A stretch of DNA of 64,000 nt from Branchiostoma belcheri (Eukaryota > Chordata > Leptocardii > Amphioxiformes > Branchiostomatidae): NCBI RefSeq assembly GCF_001625305.1, contig NW_017802614.1, positions 493,474 through 557,473 on the forward strand, in the 5' to 3' direction. Below, piece by piece: positions 36,001 through 63,900 of the stretch. The translations under genes were made by a program, and so were the position numbers. Within the stretch, counting starts at the first letter, position 1. Every line of letters starts with the position of its first letter. A model generated the notes under the pieces. The model made no database searches, was not told the origin of the DNA, and was given only the letters and a program-made list of their open reading frames with translations.

Positions 36001-37501
36001 CACAGTAGCAGTCACAGTAGCAGTTCCTTGTTATCATAGGACAAAGTAATTATTGATTATGGATATCAATCAATAGAAAGTGGGGGCAATGGGTGAGCTT
36101 TTTAATCCTGATTGGCAATTTAATTCCAGATGTACAAACCAGACTTAGAGGCTATTTGTTGAAATTATCCTTTAACGCATTAAACGCTCTTTAACACAAA
36201 CACTACAGCAGTGAATTAAAATGACGGATACAAAGATTTCCACCACACCTGTCCTGGCCCACATTGACCTCGACTACAGCTCCAATGGTTACGTTCAGCT
36301 CCTTTGCAACACTTGATAACTCACGGATATTGTCCTCATTATCAACACACACAGTCATCTTTGCATGGTGGGCAAGGGTGGCAAATCTCAGCAACTTAGA
36401 GTGACCTATTATCTGTACATGGAAATATGAAACATCAGTATATTGTAAAATATAGGCCTAAGAAGACATCAACATAACGTTACACACACAAAGTTGTATA
36501 CTAGTTATGTAGTTCTGTCATTTAAAAACCCAAATTGTTTGAGCAATACTTCTACCATGAATAAATATTAACTTTATGTAAATATGAAATTTTACCTGAT
36601 TTGAAACAAGAACATCCTGCACCCCTCCATACACCATGGCCTCTGCCTCTGTCAGTGTCTGAGCACACATACCCACAGCACCATGGGACACCTGAGGCAA
36701 CATTATACAACAACATTCAGCCCTGGTAAATACATCCTTACACTATTTATCTGAATCGTGTACATGTAGACAGTGTGGTGGTATTTTTCTGACTTGTTAG
36801 CTCAAGGTCAAATTATATTTTTGTAACTTATGTCCTCGAATTTAGTACAGTGTATCGCAAAAATGTGTTTTGACAGCAACTGGTTTCCGTATCACTTTCA
36901 AAGATTTAAGGATGATAATATGCAACACTCATGCACTAATGAAATAAAGGAAATGATCGAATAAAAAAAAAAGAAAATTTCACTTTTATTCTAAAACAAC
37001 ACGATTGTTAAAAATTGCTGACAGTTCAATGATATTCTGGAAAAATCGCGGGGGACAAATTCCTCTTCAGGTACTGAAACTTTTAACATCACGGCAAAGT
37101 CTGAAGTACCGATAAGGCATGCGCACCTGCAGTAGAGCAAGGGTAGCACACTTGTGTGCCTTGGCGTGCGGGCGAACTGCCACGCTCCCGAAACTAGACA
37201 TGCTTTCAGGCATGATCTTTAGGTTCGTCTGGAGCTTCTCCAGGTCTACCACCAGCGCGGGAGTGTCTATGTCGGAGACGGGGTCGCCAATCCTGGCCGG
37301 GGCGCGGGCGGCTGCAGCCATGGTGGCGGCAGATCGGCTCACTAGTACTGCGCAAGTTCGAGCGGGTGGGATCACCCAGGGCTGAGATGTTGTTTGTCGC
37401 TGTCGCTGTTGTGGCCTAAAGAACCACGACGTTCCTCTCCCCACACTGCACCTGTGCAACAGTCGTACAGCTGAGGCAGAAAATACACAGCTAGTGATCA
37501 T
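33052..37501 (-). CDS. D-serine dehydratase / D-threonine aldolase-like enzyme, complete
   Basis: A PLP enzyme of the alanine-racemase fold (fold type III), expected to break down D-serine (to pyruvate and ammonia) or a D-3-hydroxyamino acid. Ten exons in coding order: 37501-37127, 36691-36596, 36412-36249, 35780-35685, 35225-35144, 34549-34468, 34318-34185, 33798-33733, 33606-33529, 33183-33052. The sum is 434 aa and all phases agree. Landmarks: IDTPALVVDLEKL (79-91), the PLP-lysine motif RPHAKAHK (K114), VTGGGTGTY, QPGSYVFMDADYG, VVDAGMKAVSLDSG, NCGGDEHG, and the metal-site motif PGHCDPTVNLYD near the C-terminus (H402, C403, D404). The first 60 residues are Arg/Ser-rich and almost free of acidic residues, as in a mitochondrial presequence. 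A second ATG at codon 61 would give a form without it. The start at 37501 is the first ATG, but M61 is a real alternative. Confidence 0.93.
34777..35098. repeat. 42-bp minisatellite in an intron
   Basis: Eight head-to-tail copies (the last partial) start at 34777, 34819, 34861, 34903, 34945, 34987, 35029 and 35071, with an exact 42-bp period and no indels. The core is CAGCACCAGGGACAGGGG. Copies 3-7 are nearly identical and the outer copies differ by a few bases. It lies in the intron between exons 5 and 6 of the dehydratase-like gene. Because 42 is a multiple of three, several frames on both strands stay open and give 14-residue repeat peptides. These are not genes. Confidence 0.95.
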
Positions 37502-38174
37502 GTAGATGTTATTAAAACCAATGAAACTGTTTCTTATGTTGTGTATGGAGTGAAGAAGTGTGAAAAAGATACTCCTGAAAAGTTCTTAACAGCGACATTT
37601 TAGGTTAAAGGTGACTGGAAGGGTGCATTGTAGGAAAACTTCTTCTTCTTCTTCCGGTGTAAGCCCACATTCGTTACGACGAATATTTTGGCTTCTTGGG
37701 AGAGAGCGCGTTTTGCGCAGGAGTCTGTGCAATCATGTAATACTGACTTTAAGGATTGTCCATAAATCGTCGTCCATTGTCCATGCCGAGTCGTCACCAA
37801 GAAGGCTGTAAAAGTAGGTCTAAGACTGCTCTGCGGCCGCTCGCGACACAAACGCCTCCACTGTCGCGGCCTCTACAGTCTCCTTCTGCAGTATTACTGT
37901 GGCGGTGTTAGGAAGTGGATGGCAAAATCTTCCCTAACATATAAACTTTTCAGCCAAAAATTGCAAATATCTATTTTAAGAACTGTAATTTCCCTAGAAT
38001 TAATAACTTGAACGGTAATATCACCTAATCCTGGTAAAACAAAATACGGTTTGAGACGGGGAGCCCCTACAGTATTTGGTTTCGTCCCAAAGGTCAAACC
38101 CTCGTTTTCCTTCACACCCAGAGTGTTTCACACCGAAGACCTGTACCGTTACCGTAGGCACGTCAGCAGCAGCC
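37502..38174. promoter_or_regulatory. Shared divergent promoter region
   Basis: 673 bp separate the start codons of the dehydratase-like gene (minus) and the UPF0449 gene (plus). The region must carry both promoters. It contains a CG-rich stretch around 37820-37880 (GCGGCCGCTCGCGAC). No TATA box stands out near either start. Confidence 0.6.
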
Positions 38175-38996
38175 ATGAACGCGATGCTTGGGAGAGGGAA
38201 GAAAAAGGTCACCCTTCCCACCCGGCCGGAGCCGCCGACTGCGGCAGATATCCTGGAGGACGTCAAAAACGCCCCAGAAGATGACGTGGCGTTTACGTAC
38301 TTCAGAAGACGTGAGCAAGGCAGGAACATCAGTTTCAACATACAGGGACTGGCTACGACAACCACCACTGGTAAAAAGTCAAAACCTTAAATCTATAGCC
38401 TTACTATTATTAGAAGGAAGCAAATATTCGATTGATTGTAACGTTATGTATGTGTATATGAAGTTGCGTGTTTGTGTATCATATGTTTGTTTACGTGCAG
38501 TGGTGCGTGCCAGAGAATAGAAGGACGTCATATATGTAGCTTCACATGATAATCAGTACATGCAAGTACATGCTTTGAAACAAGGATGTAATCTTTCACT
38601 TAAACCTCTATGAAATTTTGATAATCTTTGTTATCATTCTCATCAAAAGGCATATGGATTTTAGATCAATCTTACACATTCACTTTGTTAAATTATACTG
38701 TAATCAAATATTCTTATTTTACAGACCCTGGAAAACATGGCATCATGAGCGACTCCTTTGAGGAACAGTCATCTGGCCAAGTCAGGAAACCTTCCCAAAT
38801 CTCCCAGGAGGACTTGCAGGATGATGTGGACGGGTGCTACGAACAAGCCAGAACTTACCTCGAGCTGAACACTAGACTGGAGAAAACCAAGACTGAACTG
38901 AGACAGAAATGTGAAGACCTGGAAGTCATGGGCTCAGAGCTGACCAACTCTATACAGGAACTTAAGAAGCAGACAGAACATTCTGAGACATCGTGA
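38175..38996 (+). CDS. UPF0449 family protein (C19orf25 type), complete
   Basis: Two exons, 38175-38370 and 38725-38996 (stop TGA), with GT-AG borders and phase 1. The product is 155 aa. The N-terminus KKKVTLPTRPEPPTAADILE, followed by DVKNAPEDDVAFT, matches the human C19orf25 pattern (LLPTRPAPPTVEQILEDV, from memory). The second exon encodes a helical segment, CYEQARTYLELNTRLEKTKT through KCEDLEVMGSELTN, likely a coiled coil. An acidic/Ser-rich linker of about 40 residues is longer than in human (118 aa). Start: ATG 38175 has a good context (GCAGCCATGA) and is the first methionine before the conserved block; codon 4 is a second ATG. The function of the family is unknown to me. It is head to head with the dehydratase-like gene and tail to tail with TENT2. 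Confidence 0.88.
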
Positions 38997-39680
38997 ATCA
39001 ACAAAGGGGATACAAAAATGTAATCAAGAATCTATGTACTTTTTTTTAAAGTGATGGAATAGAAATATACAAACATTACCATTACAATGGAATTTCACAT
39101 TTTTACTACCTCTACAATGTAATAAGATTAACAGCAAACATCTAGGAGGAACCAACATCCAAAAAAAAAGGTACAGTTAAGAAACATCGGTTTGGGCTTT
39201 TTGGTAGTGCCATGACTTTATCCTCACAAAAACCATGCTGTTATGAGAAAATACAAGTTACTGTATTACTCTACGTATCCACACCTTTTCATCCATTTGA
39301 ATATTACAGACAGGCTGTAGATAACTCCATTTCTTTGACCCCATGCTAAAAACTTACCCTCCATTCTTGTTGTATGCAACACTGTTCCAATACATTTACA
39401 TATGTACTTGTTTGATATGGGTGCAAAGATGAAAATTTTCCAGTTTTGGAAGAGAAATTATGTTATACAGAGGAAAAAGCATACTACTTCCTGTTTTTCC
39501 TCAACCATTCATCCACTAATTACAGCTGACTTAATCTTTGTCATGCATCTGTAGTACATGTACACAGCCAGGCCATTAACCATTAACAGATAAAAGAGCA
39601 CATTTAAGGTTTTGTATGATCTTTAATAGTTCTTAAAATACATAACATATAAACAACAGTAAATGCCATTCAAGTTCCAC

Positions 39681-39686
39681 TTTATT
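39681..39686 (-). terminator. Candidate poly(A) signal for TENT2
   Basis: TTTATT on the plus strand is AATAAA on the minus strand, about 655 nt past the TENT2 stop. Assigned by position only. Confidence 0.4.
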
Positions 39687-39781
39687 GGATCATCTTTAAT
39701 CTTTGGCTTCACAGTCATTATTAAAACCACCAAGAGGTACCTGAATAAGTCATCTTGATGCAACATAAAATATAAAAGCTA

Positions 39782-39787
39782 AATAAA
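39782..39787 (+). terminator. Candidate poly(A) signal for the UPF0449 gene
   Basis: AATAAA about 785 nt after the UPF0449 stop. Assigned by position only. Confidence 0.35.
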
Positions 39788-40340
39788 CAAAACAGGTTGA
39801 ATGAGACTGCCTTGCCACAGTGGACTTCACTTTGCTTTGAAAGATCTCCAAAGGTAAGATGTTTGGGAAGCTCTTCCAGTCAACGATTGAGATCAAAACT
39901 TACTCATGATGCAACATAGTTCCTTTCTTCTGAATTCTTGGCTTGAATTCAAATTGTTCCTAATATGGCAGAGCAAACAGGACTTGTGGAATACTTTTCT
40001 TATATACTAAACTGGGAACTATTCAGGTCATTAGCACCAACATGTCACAGGTCAGGTATGCTGCAATAGATATTCAGTTTGGTAGCAGGTCCATTTGGAA
40101 CACTAGTATCAGGGGAAGAAACAACAACCAATACTGGAAATCTTCGGCAACAGTGCTTTCTTCAAAGTCCAAACATTAAGTAACACAAGGCATCCATCTC
40201 CTGTCTTCAAGGTTTACCAAGTGACAAATGTCTTTGTTTTGATATCAGTTTCTTTGGAGATAAATAAAGGATCAGGAGAGAAGCATTCCCCCTTCAGGAC
40301 TCAACAAAGTCATGGATTGCAGAGGTCAAAAGTGGAAAAG

Positions 40341-43300
40341 TCATGGATCACACTTGCACAGTAGGTCATCTAGGTTGTCGGTTGTTTGAAGAATCTTGTA
40401 GCCCTATGAAAGACAAAAACAGGAACATATTCAATGTCCACCATAGAGACTACATGTAAATGTACTCTTATACCAACCAGCATCTTATAACATCTAGATC
40501 AACTTTTTGCAATATTTCATATGAATAACATAAGTGTTTTTGATAACATGGTCATATCATAGCTTAAACTCACTAATTATAGTGTACATACCTTACTGAA
40601 GGCCTTCTTGATCAGTTCAAACTTGGGGTACTGATACACTGCCCGAGCTGTGTTGGACTGGTCAAATGGCTCTACATGTGAACAGATTCAAGAGTCATCA
40701 TACGGCATTACAGGAAGACATTACATATAATGAATTGCTCTTCAGGACACTGATACAAATTTTAAATTTCTACGTAGTGTTTGCACGATCAAATAAAATA
40801 TTAACGTTCTGCTAGGATAAAATTTGTATGTTTGTGCTTCATAAAGAGTCTCTTTTTATCAAAATATCCAAAAGAAATTGACAGCTCAAACCTTCAATGG
40901 AGATGAATTTTTCCCGCCACTCCCTGTCATCCTGCAGGCCACGTTTCCTCAGCTTGACGCCCAGCCTCACAGAGATGACCTCCTCCTCAAAACTGTCAAC
41001 AGCAGGTTCAGGGGCATGTATTAATACATTTGTTACATTCAGTTAAATAGCAAAGGATGACATCTTTAAGGATGCCAAAAACAAGAGATGCCTGTTCATC
41101 CTGATGAAGACGACAGTGGTCGCTTAAAATTTTATCCTTTGTACCCTTGTGTTGGAATAAAGTTCAGCATTGTACTATAATTACTACCAACACAGACAAA
41201 CTTCCATGATAATTTAATAGACACATGTACTTGTATATCTTAAAATACAAAAAAGGCTACCCCAAAAAAGTACTAAAAATACAACATGTACTTTATGCAC
41301 CTAACCGTTAGAGATAGTCAAAAAAGCAACCAACTTACTCAAACACATTTGTGTAGTAGCTGAGCATTCCCTTGAGCAGCTCTGCTGGTGACTGTGTGTT
41401 GGCAGTTTTGTACGGGGGAACCCGGCTCACGTTGGCTTCCAGCTGGTCCACTGTCAGGTGCAGGGCAAACAGCTCCTACACAAGCACAGGTTCTCATGTC
41501 AACAATAGTCAAAGAATTATACCCATCTCTCTATGTTGAGGTTTTGAAGAGGTAATGTATATTGGAAACTTAGGAATTATTCAATCTTTTACAGTTAAAA
41601 CATTTGTGTTTAAATCTGAAAGGAACATAATCTGTGTATAATTACATGTAGCGAGAAGTACATTGTGGTTCATAATGCCATATTGTGACAAATATGTGCT
41701 TCATAACTGGATTAATGTAAAAACACAAGTATGAAATATCAAAGAAACTGTTTAAATACTGACTGGGTAATCCCTCTGTATGGACGGAATGACTGGCGCT
41801 GAACAGCCCACTGCAAGAGAATAGAATATCAGTACGTTTAATCATCAATAAAGTTGGCCAATAACTTCAACATGACCATAACACATGTATACTCAGTCAC
41901 CACATCACAAATAGGACTGAATACAAAGAATAATTTTTACCACTTTTTTATTTCATGAAAGAAAAACACTCAATTTGTATTCTTTCAAGTTACCCATGAG
42001 AACACATATAATTACAGCATTATGACATACAGTACTAGAGTTGTCCCTACCTTGCAGGTAGTGCAGAGTCATGAGTGTTAGTGAGTAGGAAGACAGTGTA
42101 CTTTGGCTGGCATCATTGATCCCCTGTGCACCTGCCCACAGCTTCACCAGGAACACCAGGGGCCGTACTCTCCAGTCCACTGCACACAACACAACACAGC
42201 AGACATTCTTTAAAACAAAGTCTTAGGACCAGTTTGCCAGCCTGAGTGCCATCTGTTTTGTAACAGGGCTCCTTGCTCTTGCTATCCCATTTCAAAATGG
42301 ATGGCACCAAGGCTACCAGTTTGCCAAATGGCAGCAGAACCATGGACTGCCAAAGAAATTCATGCATCTACAGTGTAATTATTTACTTATATTTCCTGAC
42401 ATGCAGCAACAATGTACTCCAAACCCAGCAACATGTTGTGATCAAAAGCTACAAAATGTATTTGTACGTGTCCGTACATGTATAAAAACAGGATAAATAA
42501 CCCTCAGTTTTACAACATCCTTCAATAGTCCCCCACAAGCAGCAGAGAACATTTTTTTCATAGCCACCACAATCCTGACTCTGAGTAGTTGAGCTTACGT
42601 CGAGAATACGCCTGTAGAAGGAAGGTGTTTCTGACACCAGTCAGGTTGTTGATGTTGACATCACACTCCACACCGCTGGAGGTGAAAAACAAACAATGAT
42701 TAGACATACAGAGCTGTTGAGTTCAACACAACTTAGTGGTTGAACTCAACAGCAAGCATCACTGGCTAACAATTACTTCATACATGTACAGCAATCAAAG
42801 GTAGTTGAAATCAATTCATAAAGTTATCCATCAAAATCTAAAATGTGATACGCCATTGTGTGCTTGAATTAATAAGCTAAAACTGAATAACATTTCTACT
42901 AGACTAAAGACCAAACCACAAACACAGCAAGGCCTCTAGCCCTATACCCATATAGTAATTGATTGTAAGAATGTATGAAATAACAGAGCAGATGATTACA
43001 AACCTGACTGAGTCCTTGAACTTGAGAATGGGAACCTTGGCTCGGATAAGCTGGGGTCGCTGAATGAAGGCTGTCAATATGCAAGATAACAATGAGGAAC
43101 CTGGATCCATTGTTACTGGCTTACATAAATACAACTTTCAATGATGTCTATTACATTGTTAGACAACTAATCATCAAGTCAACACTGAAAGAAATGATTC
43201 TGGGATGATTTTTTAAAATTTTAAAACAAAAGAACTCTGACTTACGACAGATTCGGAGAGCTTTGTTCACAACAGCTAGGATCTCTCGTGCCTCTCCTCT

Positions 43301-45230
43301 CTGGTTAATCTGTAAGAAAAAAGGCGATCTAGATGGTAAAAGACTAGGGGGGGATAAAAACTTGGAGACATTTTGGACCACATTCTTCTCATTGCAGCAT
43401 CATCCTGCAGCAAGAAGTAGCTTCAGCCAGTATTGTACTGAGGAAGGTAGCAGAAGGACGACCAAAATGTTTCCAGGTAAGAAGAACTTGGTTGTGTAGA
43501 AGAAAAAATATAAAGCTTATATCTGATCTGCAATTAGATCTTTCTGTATGTTCAGGAAGCGAGTGACCATAAGATCTTTCTGTATCTGATCTTATGACGA
43601 ATGGCCATAAGATCTTTCTGTATGTTCAGGAAGCAAATGACAAAGGCTAGGACTCACGTATCTCCTGTTGGCCAGGATGAGGCACATGTCTGCATCACTG
43701 TCGTGACTTCCAAACCCGTTCAGCGATGACCCAACAAGGTAGAGTGAGGAGTCTGAGAGGGACAGACATGGACATCTGATGCGAATCAACGTTAACTGTT
43801 TGTTTACTTCCATAATTGACGACAGTGCTTTTACAGGGAAGGCAATCTTAGTTCTTACTATCAACAACTACAGACCAATGCTTTACAGACTGAATCCCTT
43901 CTGTCCTCCCCATATCAGTACTCACGTGGAATGACTCCTTGTATGATGTCAGTGAGGGCATCCTGGAGACGAACTTTCCTCTGCAGGTCATAGTTGGATT
44001 GTCTCTGGGCCTGGTACCGCTCCAGCATCTGAAGGGACAACTGCAGACCAAGAAATACATGTCTTGATTAATACATAGCCCATCTAAACAGGAACGAGAT
44101 TGTACACACTGTATAAAGCAGATGAGAGGTATTTACATGTTTTAAGGAAATGAAAAGTAGATTACCTTGTCCAGTTGTTTGAGGTCAGGACTGTTGTCTG
44201 GTTCTGGAATGAGTGGCAGCTGCAGGTCAGAACTGCTCTCTGAGTAATATTGCCCCTGACATTGCTACTGTGGCAGTTTCCTGAGGGTTTATCTGTGACG
44301 TCCACTTTCATCTGCTTGGCAGCTTTGTGGTTCTTTGGTGGTGTGCTGACTGCGTTTAGTCGTTTTCTAGTGGCGATCGGCCTGTTGTTATTGAGAGTCA
44401 CTGCCTGTGCAGTTGACACTGGCTGCTCATTTACATTCACACCGTTATATGCTGGTAGCTGATTGCTTGGTGCTTCAGGAACATGTAGCCTGTTGTAAAG
44501 AAGCTGTGGATTGATTAAAGTTGTAGCATTATGCATAGGGTTCTGATTGGTCACTTGTCTGTTGATGACATTTTGGAGGAGAAGGTGGTGCTGAGGGAGT
44601 GCGTGGAACTGCAGGTTGTTGTTCTGCAGCTGAGGAGCCTGGAAACACTGTCGCTTTGGGTCCATCGTCTCCACTTCATGTCGACGTCTGCAAGAAACAA
44701 ATATGAGGGTTAGTGAGAAAAACTGATTGGTTATACTGGACTCAAGTGAACCAATAGACAGCAAGAGAAAAAAGCCATCTAAAAGCAAACTTACTTTATT
44801 CCTCTGAGAGGACATGTTGTCATCCCTGTTATTTGCATTCCTCTGGAACATAAAAATGAATATGACATGTTACAAATACAAATACATACATATTAAAGGC
44901 CAAAGTCTTCTACACAAGGCTGCTGGCTTACAGACCCATCTGAATAGACATATCTAACCCTTAACAATCGTTCCAGAGTGTGGCTCTGACACTGGCTCAA
45001 ACCCTCGCCCTTTGTATCCTCAGATTTTTATCCATACTGCAAAGATAGAAAATGAATGAGAATCAAACAGTAACTTAACTAGCTTTTTAAACTCACTTTT
45101 GCTGTCTCATGTTCAGCTCCAGTGCGATGAGTTCCCTCGGTGTGGGAGGTGGGCGAGACAACTGTGCATGCATGGCCTGGAGTACGAGGGGATTGTACGG
45201 GAATGGCGGGGCTTGGATATTGCTGTACAT
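40341..45230 (-). CDS. TENT2: Poly(A) RNA polymerase GLD2
   Basis: A cytoplasmic non-canonical poly(A) polymerase that lengthens mRNA tails and adds nucleotides to microRNAs. Fourteen exons in coding order: 45230-45097, 44842-44795, 44687-44166, 44040-43926, 43752-43658, 43309-43246, 43070-43004, 42675-42599, 42179-42051, 41810-41764, 41475-41339, 40992-40892, 40671-40592, 40403-40341 (TGA). Family marks: LYLVGSSLNGFGSHDSDADM (nucleotidyltransferase motif with the catalytic DxD), RPQLIRAKVPILKFKDSV, GVECDVNINNLTGVRNTFLL (third Asp), SQSTLSSYSLTLMTLHYLQ and EPFDQSNTARAVYQ. The N-terminus PLRGIKRRHE..DPKRQCF matches the vertebrate nuclear-localisation-like block. Exon 3 is one base out of frame as read: its 5' frame runs into TAA at the exon end, while the frame that joins exon 4 is shifted. 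About 559 aa are expected (human 484). Confidence 0.92.
43536..43634. repeat. Short direct repeats in a TENT2 intron
   Basis: AGATCTTTCTGTAT occurs three times (43536, 43572, 43610), spaced 36 and 38 bp apart. The first and third copies extend to 25 identical bases (TGTATGTTCAGGAAGC). This is a small local tandem duplication just downstream of exon 5. Confidence 0.85.
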
Positions 45231-45411
45231 CCCGACAACTGTTCCTGACCAAGATTCTTCACCAGAAATTTTGAGGGCTCAAATCTCTGAAAATAGAGTG
45301 TACATGTGCTGTAATGGCATAACTGATAAATCTATCTTCACTTAAAGTTAAAGTTTAACATAAGAACAAAATATATGCTAACAATATAAGGCTATCTACA
45401 CATTGAGGATT

Positions 45412-45588
45412 CAGGGATCTCCCCAGAAATTTAGGACAGAATGGAGGAGGGTGCGAAATATCGGTAAATTTGACCAAAGAACCCTGGAAAAGGGTGTAAA
45501 AACACTAGTTTTGAAAATTAACAGGGTGGAGCTGAGATAAGGACTGGGTGGAGGAGCTCCACTGCTCCATTGTTTAGGGAGGTCCCTG
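45412..45588. mobile_element. 177-bp MITE-like element
   Basis: The ends are imperfect inverted repeats (CAGGGATCTCCCC against CAGGGACCTCCCT). It is flanked by GGATT on both sides (45407-45411 and 45589-45593), a probable 5-bp target duplication. It has no coding capacity. The superfamily is not determined. Confidence 0.6.
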
Positions 45589-45767
45589 GGATTCCATGAA
45601 CAATTATCAACTGTTGATTTATCATTCCTTATCAAAAATAGTTTTTTGATAATCAGCCAGATTTTATGAGAGTATCACTTTGCATGGGGACAGAATCGGA
45701 CTGATCGCTTACTCTCCACCAGGCCTTCCTACAGGGGTACGGATCATAGAATTCGGTAAAGTAGGAA

Positions 45768-45871
45768 AGAATAATTGGCCAGTAGACTCAGTCTGCAGGA
45801 AGGTTAATTTCTCCCTCTGGGTAAATTATTAGTAACTCTACAGTGGCCAAACTCCCTTGGCCAATTATTCT
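45768..45871. repeat. Inverted repeat (hairpin) of about 100 bp
   Basis: AGAATAATTGGCCA at 45768-45781 pairs perfectly with TGGCCAATTATTCT at 45858-45871, with a 76-bp loop. It may be a small fold-back element. Confidence 0.7.
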
Positions 45872-46906
45872 CAACATTCGGCTAAACTGCACTGCTCCTA
45901 AACCCACGTTGTTAGTCTGGTAGAGGTTTGCAAATGCAAGATTTGGTCTGGTCTGCCAGGCTGGAGTGTTGGGAAGTTGTCGACACCCAGAAATTGGGGT
46001 TCCGGTGTAACCACACTGTAGTGTGGGATAAGTAAATGTTGCCATTGCTTCTATGCACTGTGCCACAACTGTTGTATGGGCTAAATCATGCACATGTATC
46101 AGACTGCAAGTTAGAGAATTCCTGCAACATCTTAATGCAATACTGTAATACTATAATATCCTGCCTGTATTTATTTTTAGCCCAACAAAAAATGTGCAAA
46201 AAAGTTGTTTACTACTTGCATTTTTTTTCCAGGAATCTTCTTTTTTTTTTTCTAAAAAATTCTCTACAAATGATTGAAGGGGATTTCGAGCCCTATCTAT
46301 CACTGAAATAAATTATGTAGTTTTGCAGATTATTGTTACATATTTAACGTTCTATCGTAATTTTGCGACAGCAGCTTTCGGGAATTTCCGAAAATTTGGG
46401 GAGCCCGCGAAAGGAGCTGTCATGATCAGTCCTCTAGTCTCGTCAACCAACTTCGCAAAAATGAGAAATAAACACATTTCAACAAAATTCACATCATTCG
46501 TTTAAGGCCCATCTTCTCTGCTTCATGTTAGAGAACAGCATTAGATTAGGTATTGATTTTATATTTCACGAAAAACTGTAAAATTTTCTCATAAACTATC
46601 TTCAAGAAAGATGTCCACGAGCGCTTACCTGCCCCAGTGACCGGATTGTGCACCATTTCTGATGACGTTTAGGGGAGTACACTTTTCAGAATGGGGGTGG
46701 GAAAATCTAGATTAAATGTGATTAGATACAGAAATGATCAAAATATACTTTAAAACTTAAATAAATGAAATTATACGATGTATTGTTATTGTATGATATG
46801 GGTAGGTTATATTTTTCTCTCTGATTATTGTATTCATAAAATGTTGTTCCCCCTTTGAAAGTGACTCCCCTTTACACAATTTTCTATTACATCATCAATC
46901 TGTGTG

Positions 46907-46936
46907 AAAATGGCGGGAGTGTCGTGGAATCTGTGA
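46907..46936 (+). promoter_or_regulatory. YY1-like site with a tiny upstream ORF of UPF1
   Basis: AAAATGGCGGG resembles the YY1 consensus found at many transcription starts. The embedded ATG (46910) opens a frame of eight codons (MAGVSWNL) ending in TGA at 46934-46936, about 120 nt before the UPF1 start. Whether it is transcribed depends on the unknown start site. Confidence 0.4.
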
Positions 46937-47055
46937 CGGTTTCGTTTAGTTCTTTTCGATATTTCCTCGTGTATTTCCAGAAATTTAGACGTTTTGTAAA
47001 TATCTACACAAAGTAACGATTTCTGTATATAAGTAGAAATATAAAAGACACCAAA

Positions 47056-63900
<16,845 letters not shown>

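Larger units (their letters stand above)
38997..40340. other. Convergent 3' UTR region of the UPF0449 gene and TENT2
   Basis: 1.3 kb between two stop codons that face each other. AATAAA on the plus strand (39782-39787) and on the minus strand (39681-39686) cross over by about 100 bp. If both are used, the two mature 3' ends would overlap. No coding sequence is visible. Confidence 0.55.
45231..47055. other. Divergent intergenic region between TENT2 and UPF1
   Basis: 1.8 kb with both promoters. It holds a small inverted-repeat element (45412-45588), a hairpin-forming stretch (45768-45871), and a YY1-like site with a tiny upstream reading frame close to UPF1 (46907-46936). No other gene is visible. 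Confidence 0.6.

Noticed and set aside
38076-38174. N-terminal extension of the UPF0449 protein
   Set aside because: It has no ATG. The conserved block begins just after ATG 38175.
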